Source: Pandoraea anapnoica (GTDB taxonomy: Bacteria; Pseudomonadota; Gammaproteobacteria; Burkholderiales; Burkholderiaceae). From it: 64,000 nt of DNA. The DNA lies in contig NZ_CABPSP010000002.1 in the NCBI RefSeq assembly GCF_902459765.1, positions 1-64,000 on the forward strand, in the 5' to 3' direction. The notes under the pieces were generated by a model. It worked only from the letters and a program-made list of their open reading frames with translations, searched no databases and was not told where the DNA came from. The position numbers and the translations under genes are program-made. Positions 21,449 through 30,449 of the stretch are shown one piece after another (position 1 is the first letter of the stretch; each line of letters starts with the position of its first letter).

Positions 21449-22282
21449 TCAACCGTCCGTCGAGAGCGTGACCGTCTCCCATTGGCTGAACTCGCATTCC
21501 AACGCCTTCAGATTCTCCCGGACAAGTTTGAGCGCATCGCTACCGAGCAAGAGGTGCGCAGGCGGATGGGCCGAGTCGATCGCGGCGAGCATGGCGCGCG
21601 CAGCCTTCACCGGGTCGCCAAGCTGCTTTCCGCTCTTCTCCTCGCGGGCGCGACGCACCGGATCGAAGCTGGCGTCGTAGTCCGGAATTGAGCGCGGGGT
21701 GCGCGCCATCGAACGTCCCGCCCAGTCCGTTCGGAACGAGCCCGGTGCGACGGCAGTGACCGCGACCCCGAAAGGCTTGACCTCTTTGGCGAGACTCGAC
21801 GAAATCCCCTCCAGCGCGAACTTACTGCCGCAGTAATACGCGATGCCCGGCATCGTGATATGCCCGCCCATCGACGTAATGTTCAGAATGTGACCGCGCC
21901 GACGCTCGCGCATGAACGGCAGCACTGCCTTCATCATCGCTACAGCGCCGAAGACGTTGACGTCGAACTGTCGGCGCATCTCGGACAGCGGCGATTCTTC
22001 CATGATGCCTTCGTGCCCGTATCCGGCATTGTTGATCAGCGCATCGACGGGGCCGACGTTGGCCTCGATCTCCGCCACCACACCATCGATGGCGTCGAAG
22101 TCGGTGACATCGAGCAGGCGACCAAACGCCGATGTCGGCGAAAGCGATTCGAAGTCTCGCTTCGCCTGCTCATTGCGCACCGTCCCAACGACTTTGTGTC
22201 CTGCCGCTAGCGCTTCTTGCGCCAGCGCACGACCGAAACCGCTACTCACGCCCGTAATAAGCAAGATTTTCCCGGATGACAT
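21449..22282 (-). CDS. Short-chain dehydrogenase/reductase
   Basis: A 277-residue classical SDR. The cofactor motif is TGVSSGFG (about residues 10-17), the structural motif NNAGYG lies near 84, and the catalytic Ser-Tyr-Lys set appears as ITSMGG and YYCGSK. The Gly-rich loop followed by VRNEQ suggests NADP(H). ATG 22282 has GGAG eight bases upstream. It is divergent from an AraC-family gene 94 bases away, which probably controls it. The substrate is unknown. Confidence 0.92.
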   Translation of the reverse strand: MSSGKILLITGVSSGFGRALAQEALAAGHKVVGTVRNEQAKRDFESLSPTSAFGRLLDVTDFDAIDGVVAEIEANVGPVDALINNAGYGHEGIMEESPLSEMRRQFDVNVFGAVAMMKAVLPFMRERRRGHILNITSMGGHITMPGIAYYCGSKFALEGISSSLAKEVKPFGVAVTAVAPGSFRTDWAGRSMARTPRSIPDYDASFDPVRRAREEKSGKQLGDPVKAARAMLAAIDSAHPPAHLLLGSDALKLVRENLKALECEFSQWETVTLSTDG

Positions 22283-22376
22283 CACCGCTGCTCCCAATAG
22301 ATAACCAGAGAGTGCATACTAGTCTCATCGATAGTGCCATTTAAGCCGTGATTCGCTAATTTTCTTGCCTAAAACT

Positions 22377-23354
22377 ATGAACGGAAAGACGTCGCTACGC
22401 AAACCATCAGGCACAGGCACAGGCACCGACACTCGCTCACGCACCATCGCCTTGTTGCGCGACCTCGCGCCGGCGGAGGGCTACAACCTGACGGCGTTGC
22501 CCAGCGTCCGCATTCTGCGTTCCGACCGGGCGCTGTCGCGCACGCCGGTCCTGTACGACCCGGGCATCGTGATCGTGTGTCAGGGGCGCAAGCGGGGATA
22601 TTTCGGTGAGCAGTTGTACGAGTACGACGAAGACCACTATCTGGCCGTCTCCGTCCCCGTCCCTTTCAGCATGGAGACGGACGCGACGCGCGAGCGGCCG
22701 CTGCTGGCGCTCTATCTGCATTTGGATTTCACGCTGGCCGCAGAACTCGCGGCGCAGATCGATCGGGAAGGCATTGCCACGCATGAAGCCGCACCGCAAA
22801 GCATGATGTCCACGCCGATGGACGCACGGATGCAAACGTCCGTACTCCGCTTTCTGGAAGCAATGAGCGATCCGCTTGAAGCCGCCGTCCTCGGACATGG
22901 TCTGCTGCGTGAACTCTACTTCCGGGTACTCACCGGGGCGCAAGGCGGCGCGATGCGCGAAGCGCTTTCGATGCGCGGACAGTTCGGCCGGATCGGTCGG
23001 TCGCTGCGTTTGATTCATACCGGTTACGCCCAGCCGCTCGACGTGACGCAGCTTGCAGACGAGGCAGGCATGAGCGTGCCGAGCTTCCACAGTCATTTCA
23101 AGACGATTACGCAGGTCTCACCGATGCAATACGTCAAGTCGACGCGCCTGCATCAGGCACGGCTGTTGATGGTACGTCAGGATCTGACGGTTGAGGCGGC
23201 AAGCCACGCCGTCGGTTACACGAGCCCGTCTCAATTCAGCCGGGAGTTCAAGCGCCTATTCGGTCTGACGCCAGCCGCCGAAACGAGGCGCATGCGTGAG
23301 AGTTTCGCGATTCCAGAGGCGTTCGCGGATGGGATCTATGTGTCGTCTCATTGA
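22377..23354 (+). CDS. AraC-family transcriptional regulator
   Basis: A 325-residue regulator with an N-terminal AraC_N-type cupin region (VLYDPGIVIVCQGRKRGYFG, about residues 50-75) and a C-terminal double helix-turn-helix (LADEAGMSVPSFHSHFK and AVGYTSPSQFSREFKRLFG). The frame opens at TTG 22365; ATG 22377 is taken as the start, though no ribosome site is clear. Family members often control the SDR or oxidoreductase encoded beside them, as here. Confidence 0.9.
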   Translation: MNGKTSLRKPSGTGTGTDTRSRTIALLRDLAPAEGYNLTALPSVRILRSDRALSRTPVLYDPGIVIVCQGRKRGYFGEQLYEYDEDHYLAVSVPVPFSMETDATRERPLLALYLHLDFTLAAELAAQIDREGIATHEAAPQSMMSTPMDARMQTSVLRFLEAMSDPLEAAVLGHGLLRELYFRVLTGAQGGAMREALSMRGQFGRIGRSLRLIHTGYAQPLDVTQLADEAGMSVPSFHSHFKTITQVSPMQYVKSTRLHQARLLMVRQDLTVEAASHAVGYTSPSQFSREFKRLFGLTPAAETRRMRESFAIPEAFADGIYVSSH

Positions 23355-23378
23355 CGTTGTGGCGACGCCACCAAAGGA

Positions 23379-23419
23379 AAACGGGCTGAGATCTGCGCAG
23401 GACAGAACCCAGCCCGTTT
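23379..23419. terminator. Hairpin between convergent AraC and small exported-protein genes
   Basis: AAACGGGCTG and CAGCCCGTTT form a perfect 10-bp stem around a 21-base loop, placed between the two convergent stop codons. Short T-runs flank it on both strands, so it may act in both directions. Confidence 0.55.
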
Positions 23420-23481
23420 CGAGCCAGCAAGCCGTTCGGCAATGCCGGGCATGTGCGCTCGGCATCGCCTATCGATGCAGT

Positions 23482-23715
23482 TCATGCACCCTTGTACAGC
23501 GTCATGTTCAGGTGGTCGATCTGGCCCGAGGCTTCGGCGCTCTTCAGTTGCGCCTGCACTTGCGCCGCGCTGAGCGTCGAACCGTTGTCCGGCGTCCAGT
23601 GAGCGGCCGACAGCGAATTACCGGTACTCGTCAGGATTTCATCGGTGCCTGCGGCGTAAGCGACGCCAGCGGTGCCGAGGGTAGCGAGCGAAACTGCGAT
23701 CAGAAGGGCTTTCAT
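23482..23715 (-). CDS. Small exported protein
   Basis: A 77-residue protein with a clear signal peptide, KALLIAVSLATLGTAGVAYA, and a mature part of about 55 residues containing LSAAQVQAQLKSAEASGQIDHLN. Small exported proteins of this kind are common in Burkholderiales and often lie next to two-component systems. CTGGAG precedes ATG 23715. It lies downstream of the histidine kinase gene on the same strand, but 189 bases away. Function unknown. Confidence 0.75.
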   Translation of the reverse strand: MKALLIAVSLATLGTAGVAYAAGTDEILTSTGNSLSAAHWTPDNGSTLSAAQVQAQLKSAEASGQIDHLNMTLYKGA

Positions 23716-23904
23716 GGTGTAACTCCAGAGGATGTAAAGGTTAGGTAACGCGCGGTGTGTTTCTGTTCCTCCGCCGTTGAAACCATTAGACCTCTCGGAG
23801 GTATCTGGCATTTGTCCGATGCAGCGTCCAGTGCAATCGTAAGTACCTGCAACGCTGCCAGACAAACTGCGATACAAAACGACCGTCGAATCCGTAGTTC
23901 CGGC

Positions 23905-25242
23905 TCAGGCCTTGAGTGACAATCGTGCCTCTAACCCGCCGCCCTCGCGGTTGCGCAGGGTGAGCGTCGCGTCCATCGCCTGCGCAAGCTGACGTGCAAT
24001 CGCCAGCCCCAGCCCCGTACCGCCGGTGTGACGGTTGCGCGACGTCTCCACCCTCACGAACGGCGCGAACACCGCTTCCAGCATGTTCTCCGGAATGCCC
24101 GGACCGCTGTCAGTCACGATCACGTCGATCCCTCCGGCGCGGCGCGTCACGTCGAGATGCGCCTCGTTGCCGTACTTGAGCGCGTTGTCCACGAGGTTGC
24201 CCACAATGCGCCGCAACGCCTGCGGACGCGTCACGATCGGCTGCCCCACCTGCCCGGTGAGCGTGACGGGCGACCCCGCGTCCACGTAGTCGCAGACAAG
24301 ACTATCCAGCAGCGAATCGAGATCCACCTTGCAAGGTGCTTCGGACGCCCCGTGCAGCGTTCGGGCGTACGTCACCCCTTCCTTGACCAGCGACTCCATC
24401 TCCTTCAGATCCTGTTGCAGACGCACCGCCGAGGTTTCGTCCTCCATCGTGTCGACACGCAGGCGCATGCGCGTGATCGGCGTCTGCAAGTCGTGCGAGA
24501 TGGCCGCGAGAATCTGCATGCGCTCGGTCATGTAGCCGCCGATGCGATCCTGCATCGCATTGAAAGCCCGCGCGGCACGCGCCACTTCCGACGGACCGTC
24601 TTCGCTCAGACGCTCCGCCCGCAAATCCGGCCCCAACGTATCGGCAGCCTTCGCCAGCGCATTCAGCGGACGCGTCGCGACACGCACCGCCAGCCAGCAG
24701 CACCCGGCAATCAGCACCAGTTGCAGGACCAGCATCGCAGGCAGCCATCCGGAAAGCGGCAAGGTCGGCGTGGGGAAGACGTCGATGGTCAACGGCGAGC
24801 CATCGCTCAGACGCACGTGCGCCTGAAGCCGATCCGGGTCGCCGGGCACGCTATTGACCGTCACGGGATACGACACACCGATGGAATCTTCGATGACGCG
24901 TGCGACCTGCGCGGCCGCGCCCGCATCGGGCTTGCCACCTGCCGCACCGGTGCCGAGTTCGAAGCGATAGCTGCGACGCGCCAGACGTGGCAACCACTGC
25001 GCCCGCTCGGCGGCTGGCAAATGATCGAGCAACGCGACGGAACTGGCGACTTCGCTCTCGATGTACACGCTCATCATGTTCGACGTCACGCGATTGCGCT
25101 CGGTCATGGTGAGCCAGAACGAGAGCGCCTGCGCGAGCGCCAGCCCCACGAAGAGGATAAGCGCGAGCCGCGCGAACAGCGAGCGCGGCCAGCGCCATTG
25201 GAACGCCGCGGGAGCGGGGTCTTGTGTCAGGGTTGGAGTCAT
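23905..25242 (-). CDS. Membrane sensor histidine kinase (EnvZ/QseC type)
   Basis: A 445-residue inner-membrane kinase. Transmembrane helices lie near residues 22-44 and 167-188 and enclose a periplasmic sensor of about 120 residues. HAMP follows (VATRPLNALAKAADTL), then the phospho-acceptor box AISHDLQTPITRMR (His near 249), the N-box GNLVDNALKYGNEA, and G-boxes DSGPGIPENM and GGTGLGLAIA. Its start overlaps the regulator stop by four bases. The signal is unknown. Confidence 0.93.
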   Translation of the reverse strand: MTPTLTQDPAPAAFQWRWPRSLFARLALILFVGLALAQALSFWLTMTERNRVTSNMMSVYIESEVASSVALLDHLPAAERAQWLPRLARRSYRFELGTGAAGGKPDAGAAAQVARVIEDSIGVSYPVTVNSVPGDPDRLQAHVRLSDGSPLTIDVFPTPTLPLSGWLPAMLVLQLVLIAGCCWLAVRVATRPLNALAKAADTLGPDLRAERLSEDGPSEVARAARAFNAMQDRIGGYMTERMQILAAISHDLQTPITRMRLRVDTMEDETSAVRLQQDLKEMESLVKEGVTYARTLHGASEAPCKVDLDSLLDSLVCDYVDAGSPVTLTGQVGQPIVTRPQALRRIVGNLVDNALKYGNEAHLDVTRRAGGIDVIVTDSGPGIPENMLEAVFAPFVRVETSRNRHTGGTGLGLAIARQLAQAMDATLTLRNREGGGLEARLSLKA

Positions 25243-25979
25243 TCGGGCGCGGCGACGATGGTGACAGCCGAGCAGAACACATAGCCTTCGTTGCGCAGCG
25301 TCTTGATGTAGCGAGGCTCACGCGCGCCGTCGCGCAAGCGCTGGCGCAACCGGCTGATGAGCAGATCGATGGACCGGTCGAAGGCGTCGGCCTGTCTGCC
25401 CTGCGTGAGATTGAGCAACTGGTCGCGCGTGAGCACGCGTTGCGGATGATCGAGCAGTACGCGCAGCAGGCGATACTCCGCGCCGCTGAGCGCGACCTGC
25501 GTGCCGTCGGTATCGAGCAGGTGACGCGCCGTCGTGTCGAGCTGCCATTCCCCGAAGCCGAGAATCTCGGCCGTCTCCGTGACCTGCATCCCCGGCGGCA
25601 ACATGCGCGTGCGACGCAGCACCGACTTGATGCGCGCCAGCAACTCACGCACGGCGAACGGTTTGGCCAGGTAATCGTCCGCGCCCATTTCGAGGCCGAC
25701 GATGCGGTCGGTCTCTTCGCTGCGCGCGGTGAGCATGAGCACCGGCACCGCCCTGAACTTGCCCGCGCGAAGCTCGCGGCACAGCACAAGGCCGTCGTCG
25801 CCGGGCAGCATCAGGTCGAGCACGATGAGATCGGGGGCACCATCGGCAAGCACGGCGCGCATCTCACGCCCATTGGCAGCCACGCTCACACGCATGCCGT
25901 TTTTTTCGAGGTAGTCGGCGAGCAACTCCCGAATCCCGCGATCGTCGTCGACGATCAGCACATGATCGATTTTTTCCAT
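25239..25979 (-). CDS. OmpR-family response regulator
   Basis: A 246-residue regulator. The receiver has the acidic pair DDDRG, the phospho-acceptor aspartate in LIVLDLMLPGDDG (near residue 55) and the lysine in YLAKPF. The C-terminal winged helix (DAFDRSIDLLISRLRQRL, YIKTLRNEGYVF) is typical of OmpR/PhoB. It overlaps the kinase gene. No ribosome site is visible upstream; instead a perfect TATAAT lies seven bases before the ATG, so a leaderless transcript is possible. Confidence 0.94.
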   Translation of the reverse strand: MEKIDHVLIVDDDRGIRELLADYLEKNGMRVSVAANGREMRAVLADGAPDLIVLDLMLPGDDGLVLCRELRAGKFRAVPVLMLTARSEETDRIVGLEMGADDYLAKPFAVRELLARIKSVLRRTRMLPPGMQVTETAEILGFGEWQLDTTARHLLDTDGTQVALSGAEYRLLRVLLDHPQRVLTRDQLLNLTQGRQADAFDRSIDLLISRLRQRLRDGAREPRYIKTLRNEGYVFCSAVTIVAAPE

Positions 25980-25986
25980 GTGAACG

Positions 25987-25992
25987 ATTATA
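25987..25992 (-). promoter_or_regulatory. Perfect TATAAT next to the response-regulator start
   Basis: On the minus strand TATAAT ends seven bases before the ATG at 25979. A -10 element here would start the mRNA at or next to the ATG. The -35 region at the usual distance is weak. Confidence 0.35.
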
Positions 25993-26179
25993 GCGACGAG
26001 TCCCTACGTCCACGGTCGTCACCGGCACCCGCCAGATCGGGGGTTTTACGACGCCGTGAACGCTCCATCTCCGGCAACACGCGGCGGCTCGCCGGGGCCA
26101 GATCGCATTGCAGCGGATGGACGGCTTCCGTCGTCAGGCCACCCGCCAGAAATGCAAGCACGCTCAGCAGACGTTTCAT
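25988..26179 (-). CDS. Small ORF overlapping the GFA-family gene
   Basis: A 63-residue frame beginning with a hydrophobic leader, KRLLSVLAFLAGGLTTEA, then an arginine-rich tail. Its ATG overlaps the TGA of the upstream GFA gene (ATGA), which favours coupled translation, and its stop lies eight bases before the response regulator. I recognise no family. It may be a small exported protein, or chance. Confidence 0.4.
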   Translation of the reverse strand: MKRLLSVLAFLAGGLTTEAVHPLQCDLAPASRRVLPEMERSRRRKTPDLAGAGDDRGRRDSSL

Positions 26180-26544
26180 GCGTCCCCCACCACGGAGAGC
26201 TTTTGGCCGTCGGCCACAGAGGCTTCCAGAGCGTAAGGGTCGATGCCGTCGAGACATCCGATATTCGCGCGCCACATGCCGGGCATGGTGCGCGACGCGT
26301 GGAACGGGTAAATGCCGCAGTGCTTGCAGAAGTAGTGCTTTGCCACGCGCGTATTGAACTGATAGCAGGTCAGGTCGTCCGCACCGGAGAGAATGCGCAG
26401 ATTGGCTTCCGGGAATGCGGGCGTCATCAACGCCCCCTTGCGACGGCACAGACTGCAATTACAACGCGCGGCCGGTTCGACCGGCGTGACTACTTCAAAT
26501 CGGACAGCGCCACAGTGGCAGGAACCTTGCAACGTTTCGGACAT
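26176..26544 (-). CDS. GFA-family (glutathione-dependent formaldehyde-activating-like) zinc protein
   Basis: A 122-residue protein with the GFA zinc pattern: CHCGAVRFE (residues 9-17), CNCSLCRRKG (about 29-38) and CKHCGIYPFH (about 73-82). The founding member carries out the spontaneous-assisted formation of S-hydroxymethylglutathione, but most family members are of unknown function. ATG 26544 has GGGAGT seven bases upstream; the frame to 26604 is less likely. It is transcribed toward the two-component genes. Confidence 0.9.
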   Translation of the reverse strand: MSETLQGSCHCGAVRFEVVTPVEPAARCNCSLCRRKGALMTPAFPEANLRILSGADDLTCYQFNTRVAKHYFCKHCGIYPFHASRTMPGMWRANIGCLDGIDPYALEASVADGQKLSVVGDA

Positions 26545-26773
26545 GGATCGACTCCCGGATAAGCCCGCGCCGACGGCACGGTCGTTGGGAGCTTTATAGC
26601 GCAATCGGTCGCGCCTGTTATCCCCGTTTGTATCTCAATGTATCTGGATGGCGCTCCGATACACGACATTGCCGAAATGAGGCTTTTTGCACACATGGCA
26701 GATACGCGCGGACAGTGAAATACGGCTACCGACTCACCAAACCCGTTGCACTGTTCACAGGAGAAGAACTGCC

Positions 26774-27304
26774 ATGTTGACGCTACTCAGAAGTGCCTTC
26801 GTCGCCCTCGCCCTCACCGGCCTTACCGCTTGCGCGCCGTCGCAGGCTCGTCCGATCTCCGGCGGCACCGCGCCCGAGTTCACCGGCATCGACAACTGGA
26901 TCAACAGCCAGCCGCTCACTCTGTCGCAGTTGCGCGGCAAGGTCGTGCTGGTCGATTTCTGGACGTACTCCTGCATTAACTGCATCCACACCACGCCTTA
27001 CGTGAAGCAGTGGTACGAGAAGTACAAGGACCAGGGGCTGGTCGTGGTCGGGGTGCACACGCCGGAATACGCTTATGAGCGCGATACCAAAAACGTGCGG
27101 GATGCCGTGCGCCGCGCAGGCATTACATACCCGGTCGCGCAGGACAATCGCTACGCCACGTGGAAGGCCTACGACAACCTCTACTGGCCCGCGTTCTATC
27201 TCGTCGACAAGTCGGGCAAGATCGTCTACACCCACTTCGGCGAGGGCGATTACGACAAGACGGAAGCGGCTATCAAGGCGCAGTTGGCGGCCCAACCGTC
27301 GTAA
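26774..27304 (+). CDS. Thioredoxin-like lipoprotein (TlpA/DipZ-C type)
   Basis: A 176-residue protein with a lipoprotein signal ending in the lipobox LTAC (Cys20). The redoxin domain has the active-site pair C67-I-N-C70 in FWTYSCINCIHTTPY, as in the thioredoxin-like C-terminal domain of DipZ/CcdA-type proteins and in many periplasmic peroxiredoxin-like reductants. Fixed cis-Pro is in YWPAFYLVD. It probably acts in the periplasm, anchored to a membrane. AGGAGAAGAACTGCC precedes ATG 26774; the frame to 26687 is unlikely. It stands alone. Confidence 0.9.
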   Translation: MLTLLRSAFVALALTGLTACAPSQARPISGGTAPEFTGIDNWINSQPLTLSQLRGKVVLVDFWTYSCINCIHTTPYVKQWYEKYKDQGLVVVGVHTPEYAYERDTKNVRDAVRRAGITYPVAQDNRYATWKAYDNLYWPAFYLVDKSGKIVYTHFGEGDYDKTEAAIKAQLAAQPS

Positions 27305-27430
27305 TCAGGTCGCAAGAGTGTCAATTTCGTAAGCGTGAACCCTTCAGTGGCGGGACGGTGAACGGCTCTCGCCGCTTCTGAAGATCGACGAATATGTCCC
27401 GGTTACGGTCTCGGACAGCCAATCGAGGGC

Positions 27431-27874
27431 TTAACGCACCAATGCCTCGTGCTGCGAGCACAACGCATCGAAGTTCTGCGCCAGATCGGCGAGCGACACG
27501 GCACCGAGCCTTGCGATAAGGATCGCTTCCGCCTCGCGCAACGCCCCGTCGAGCGCCGCGTTCACCGCGCGCTCGACGGCGCATTCGGGGTTGTCGCTTT
27601 CCACGCCGATGGCGAAGATGTTCGGACCACCGACAGCGCGATGAATGTCGAGCAGCGTCACCTTGTGCAAATCACAGGCGATGCTCCAGCCGCCCCCATG
27701 CCCTTTGTCCGAGCGAACATACCCGGCCTCGCGCAACCCCGCCATCGTGCGCCGGACCACAACGGGATTGGTGCGCAGCATCTGCGCGAGCTGTTCGGAC
27801 GTGAACGGTGCGTCATGCCGCGCCATATGGAGCAGCACGTGGAGCATGCGCGAGAGTCGACTGTCGCTTCTCAT
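27431..27874 (-). CDS. Rrf2-family transcriptional regulator
   Basis: A 147-residue Rrf2 protein. The winged helix covers about residues 1-80 (TSEQLAQMLRTNPVVVRRTMAGLREAGYV, GHGGGWSI). Its cysteines (SIACD, NPECA, DALCS) do not form the three-cysteine [2Fe-2S] pattern of IscR or NsrR, so it is probably a CymR/YwnA-like member. It begins 13 bases after the methyltransferase gene and is likely cotranscribed with it. Confidence 0.9.
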   Translation of the reverse strand: MRSDSRLSRMLHVLLHMARHDAPFTSEQLAQMLRTNPVVVRRTMAGLREAGYVRSDKGHGGGWSIACDLHKVTLLDIHRAVGGPNIFAIGVESDNPECAVERAVNAALDGALREAEAILIARLGAVSLADLAQNFDALCSQHEALVR

Positions 27875-27887
27875 CGTCGCCCCTCGC

Positions 27888-28574
27888 TCACAGCGCCTGA
27901 CGCGCGAACCACGCGTGAATCAGCCCGCTCTGGAAGAAGCGCACCGGCTCGTCGAAGCCGCCTTCCCAGATGATGTCGTCCATCGCCTCCGGCGGCACAA
28001 CAGCCACCTGCGTCCCATAGATGGCCTTCGCCCGCTCACGCGCCTCGGGCGACACCGACATCATTCCGAACCAGACTTCCAGCAGCCGTCGCCCCGCTTC
28101 CGACGTCATGTCGCACGCCAGATCCGCGCTCGCAAGGTAGCCACCCGGTTTCAGCCGGTCTGCAATCCCGCGGAAGAACGCCCGCCGCTCGACCGGGTCC
28201 GTCACGAACTGGGAGACGAGAATCGACGTCGCGCCGTCGAACGGTTCGCTCTCGGGCAGCGAGTCGAGAAAGCCCTGATGAAAGACACAGCGCGACGCAA
28301 TGCCTTGCGCTTCGGCTTTGCCGCGAAACACGTCCAGCATCGGCCCCGACGGTTCGACGGCGGTGAAACGCCACGCCGGATGGCGCTCAGCAAGATACAG
28401 AATCTCCGCGCCCGTTCCGGCACCGACACACAAGACCCTCGCCTCAGGCGGCAGCGACGCGAAAACGTTGTCCAGCACCAGTTGCAGCGCATCGCGCAAC
28501 GGCGTCATGGCGCTCCAGGTTTGGTCGTACGTGGCTGCGTGCTGGTCAAACATCGCGATGGTGTCTTGCTGCAT
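27888..28574 (-). CDS. Class I SAM-dependent methyltransferase
   Basis: A 228-residue methyltransferase. The SAM motif I is VLCVGAGTGAEIL (about residues 47-59), the acidic residue after strand 2 is in FTAVEPSGPML, and the later SILVSQFV motif completes the Rossmann core. ATG 28574 has GGAG eight bases upstream; a GTG six codons earlier is less likely. It forms an operon with the following Rrf2 gene, an arrangement often seen in proteobacteria. Substrate unknown. Confidence 0.88.
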   Translation of the reverse strand: MQQDTIAMFDQHAATYDQTWSAMTPLRDALQLVLDNVFASLPPEARVLCVGAGTGAEILYLAERHPAWRFTAVEPSGPMLDVFRGKAEAQGIASRCVFHQGFLDSLPESEPFDGATSILVSQFVTDPVERRAFFRGIADRLKPGGYLASADLACDMTSEAGRRLLEVWFGMMSVSPEARERAKAIYGTQVAVVPPEAMDDIIWEGGFDEPVRFFQSGLIHAWFARQAL

Positions 28575-28797
28575 GGCTGGCTCCACATTCACGTAACTTT
28601 TGATGTTTCATCATGCCATGGGAGATGCGATGGATGCAAGTGCCTTGCTCGACAAGGCTGCACCGGGAGCGCCATCGAGGCCCATGCAATTTGATGGGTA
28701 CCGCTAAATATTGGCGACTTCGGGTCGTTAATGCATAGGATTGGCCCGCTTTCCTTACCGGGCCTTACCAGAACCCTCTCGACGACACGTCCCCCCG

Positions 28798-30375
28798 ATG
28801 ACGTCTATCAACACAGCAGCGAATCTGATTCCTCTGACGACGAGCGACATTGCGTCGCGTGCCACAAGTCCGAGCGCAGTGTCCGGCACGGTCCCCACTG
28901 GCTCCGGTGCTTCGGCAGTCGCGGAATCCACCCGCGTCACACTCACGCAGACCCCGCCCGTCGCCAACTGGCCGACGTACACCCAGCCTGTCGCCAACGG
29001 CGCCGCGCTGAACTGGCGGCAGTTGCCCTCGGATGCCATCTCGCTACTGATGTCGGGCAACCTGTCGACGACATCGCTGGGCAATCGCCTCGATCAGCTT
29101 GGATCGAAGCTGATGTCGACCATCGCGACGGGCGCTACGTCCTTCTCGCAAAGCGTGGTGCGCTCGACATCTGCCACGCCCGCCACCGAAGCCGATCTGG
29201 CGCTACAGCAATTCAAGCAGCAAACGAGCGCCGATCATCAGTTCGCGCTGACGGTCACGACCGCCAGCGGCGCGCAGATCAACGTCAAGCTGGGCAGCAG
29301 CGACGACGGCCTGTCCGTCGAGTTCTCCGTCACGAAAGGCACGTTGACCGACGCCGAACGAGACCAGCTCGGCAAGCTGGGAGACGCCTTCCAGACGGCC
29401 GTGAACGGTCTCGCCAAGCAACCGCCGGTTGTGGACTTCAGCGCACTGACGGGCTTCGACACGTCCGTGCTCACGTCGGTAGATCTGAACGCTACGCTGA
29501 ATGCCAACGGCACCACGCCGCAGCCCTTCGTGTTCCACGCGGACGCCACGCAACGTTCGATGCACGTCGACGGCGCGAGCGGCAAGTTCGACGTCGACGT
29601 CGACCTGAAGAACTTGCAAACCATTGGTAGCCCGAAGGCGCAAGCTGCCGCACTGAACGCCTGGCTCACCCGCTTCGACACCGCGCAGGCGCGAGGCAAC
29701 GGCGATGCGTCGCTCATGAATATGTTCAAGGCCGCGTTCACGGGTCTGAACAGCCATTACCCGAGCGCGTCCAACCTGCCGCGCATCACGCTTAGCAACG
29801 CGGACAAGGCTACGCTGAGCGGTCTTGCAGACTTCAGCGCTTCGCTGTCGCAGACGAAGACGTCGCCGAATCCGATGCGTCCGTCGGAAGTCGACGGCTT
29901 CGATTACCAGATCTCGCAGAGCACTCAGATCGGCGGCACCGATACGCTTAACCGCAAGATTCAGCAGCAAACGCAGGCCACGCTGAGCGCGAGCTATCAC
30001 CGCTCGCTCTGGGCTGGGGTGCCGTTGCAATTGACGAGCGATCCGAAGTCGCAGAACTACGAATACGTGAAGGTGCAGGATTCGGCATCGAGCAATGTCG
30101 ACGTGAGCTATCGCGACGGTCTGCTTGCCCATGCTCACGTCAGCCGCTCGGCCAGCCAGAAGACGCAAGTGCAGCGCTATGAAATGGCCAAGCTGGTGAG
30201 CGACGTCACCACGCCGCTGTCGGCGTCGAGCACGTCCGATCTGATGACGTTGCTTCAGTCCATCATGCAGAACGATGCAGCGGGCACCGGCGACGACACA
30301 GCGACCGACGCCGTGCGCAAGCGCACTACGCTGGAGATCGATCCCCTTCGTCTGGACGGCAAGCGCAAGTCGTAA
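28798..30375 (+). CDS. Hypothetical protein, 525 residues, Ser/Thr/Ala-rich
   Basis: No family is recognised. The protein has no signal peptide or membrane helix. The first 70 residues are low-complexity Ser/Thr/Ala/Pro; the middle (about 150-260) alternates predicted strands and a charged segment, TLTDAERDQLGKLGDAFQ; the C-terminal third is rich in Gln and Ser. The soluble, low-complexity, cysteine-free make-up recalls exported appendage, hook-length or effector proteins, but nothing nearby supports that. ATG 28798 gives the first sensible start; the frame opens at 28741. A GC-rich hairpin follows. Confidence 0.75.
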   Translation: MTSINTAANLIPLTTSDIASRATSPSAVSGTVPTGSGASAVAESTRVTLTQTPPVANWPTYTQPVANGAALNWRQLPSDAISLLMSGNLSTTSLGNRLDQLGSKLMSTIATGATSFSQSVVRSTSATPATEADLALQQFKQQTSADHQFALTVTTASGAQINVKLGSSDDGLSVEFSVTKGTLTDAERDQLGKLGDAFQTAVNGLAKQPPVVDFSALTGFDTSVLTSVDLNATLNANGTTPQPFVFHADATQRSMHVDGASGKFDVDVDLKNLQTIGSPKAQAAALNAWLTRFDTAQARGNGDASLMNMFKAAFTGLNSHYPSASNLPRITLSNADKATLSGLADFSASLSQTKTSPNPMRPSEVDGFDYQISQSTQIGGTDTLNRKIQQQTQATLSASYHRSLWAGVPLQLTSDPKSQNYEYVKVQDSASSNVDVSYRDGLLAHAHVSRSASQKTQVQRYEMAKLVSDVTTPLSASSTSDLMTLLQSIMQNDAAGTGDDTATDAVRKRTTLEIDPLRLDGKRKS

Positions 30376-30385
30376 GCACGACATT

Positions 30386-30416
30386 CGCACCGCGCCATTG
30401 CTCTCGGCGCGGTGCG
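30386..30416 (+). terminator. GC-rich hairpin after the 525-residue gene
   Basis: CGCACCGCGCC and GGCGCGGTGCG form a perfect 11-bp stem with a 9-base loop, 11 bases after the stop. The following TTCCCCCCT is only partly T-rich. It lies between convergent genes. Confidence 0.6.
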
Positions 30417-30449
30417 TTCCCCCCTAATACCAGTTGACGCCTGGCAACG

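Noticed and set aside
24028-25284. Long plus-strand frame opposite the histidine kinase
   Set aside because: Arginine- and histidine-rich translation with no domain; the minus strand carries clear kinase motifs.
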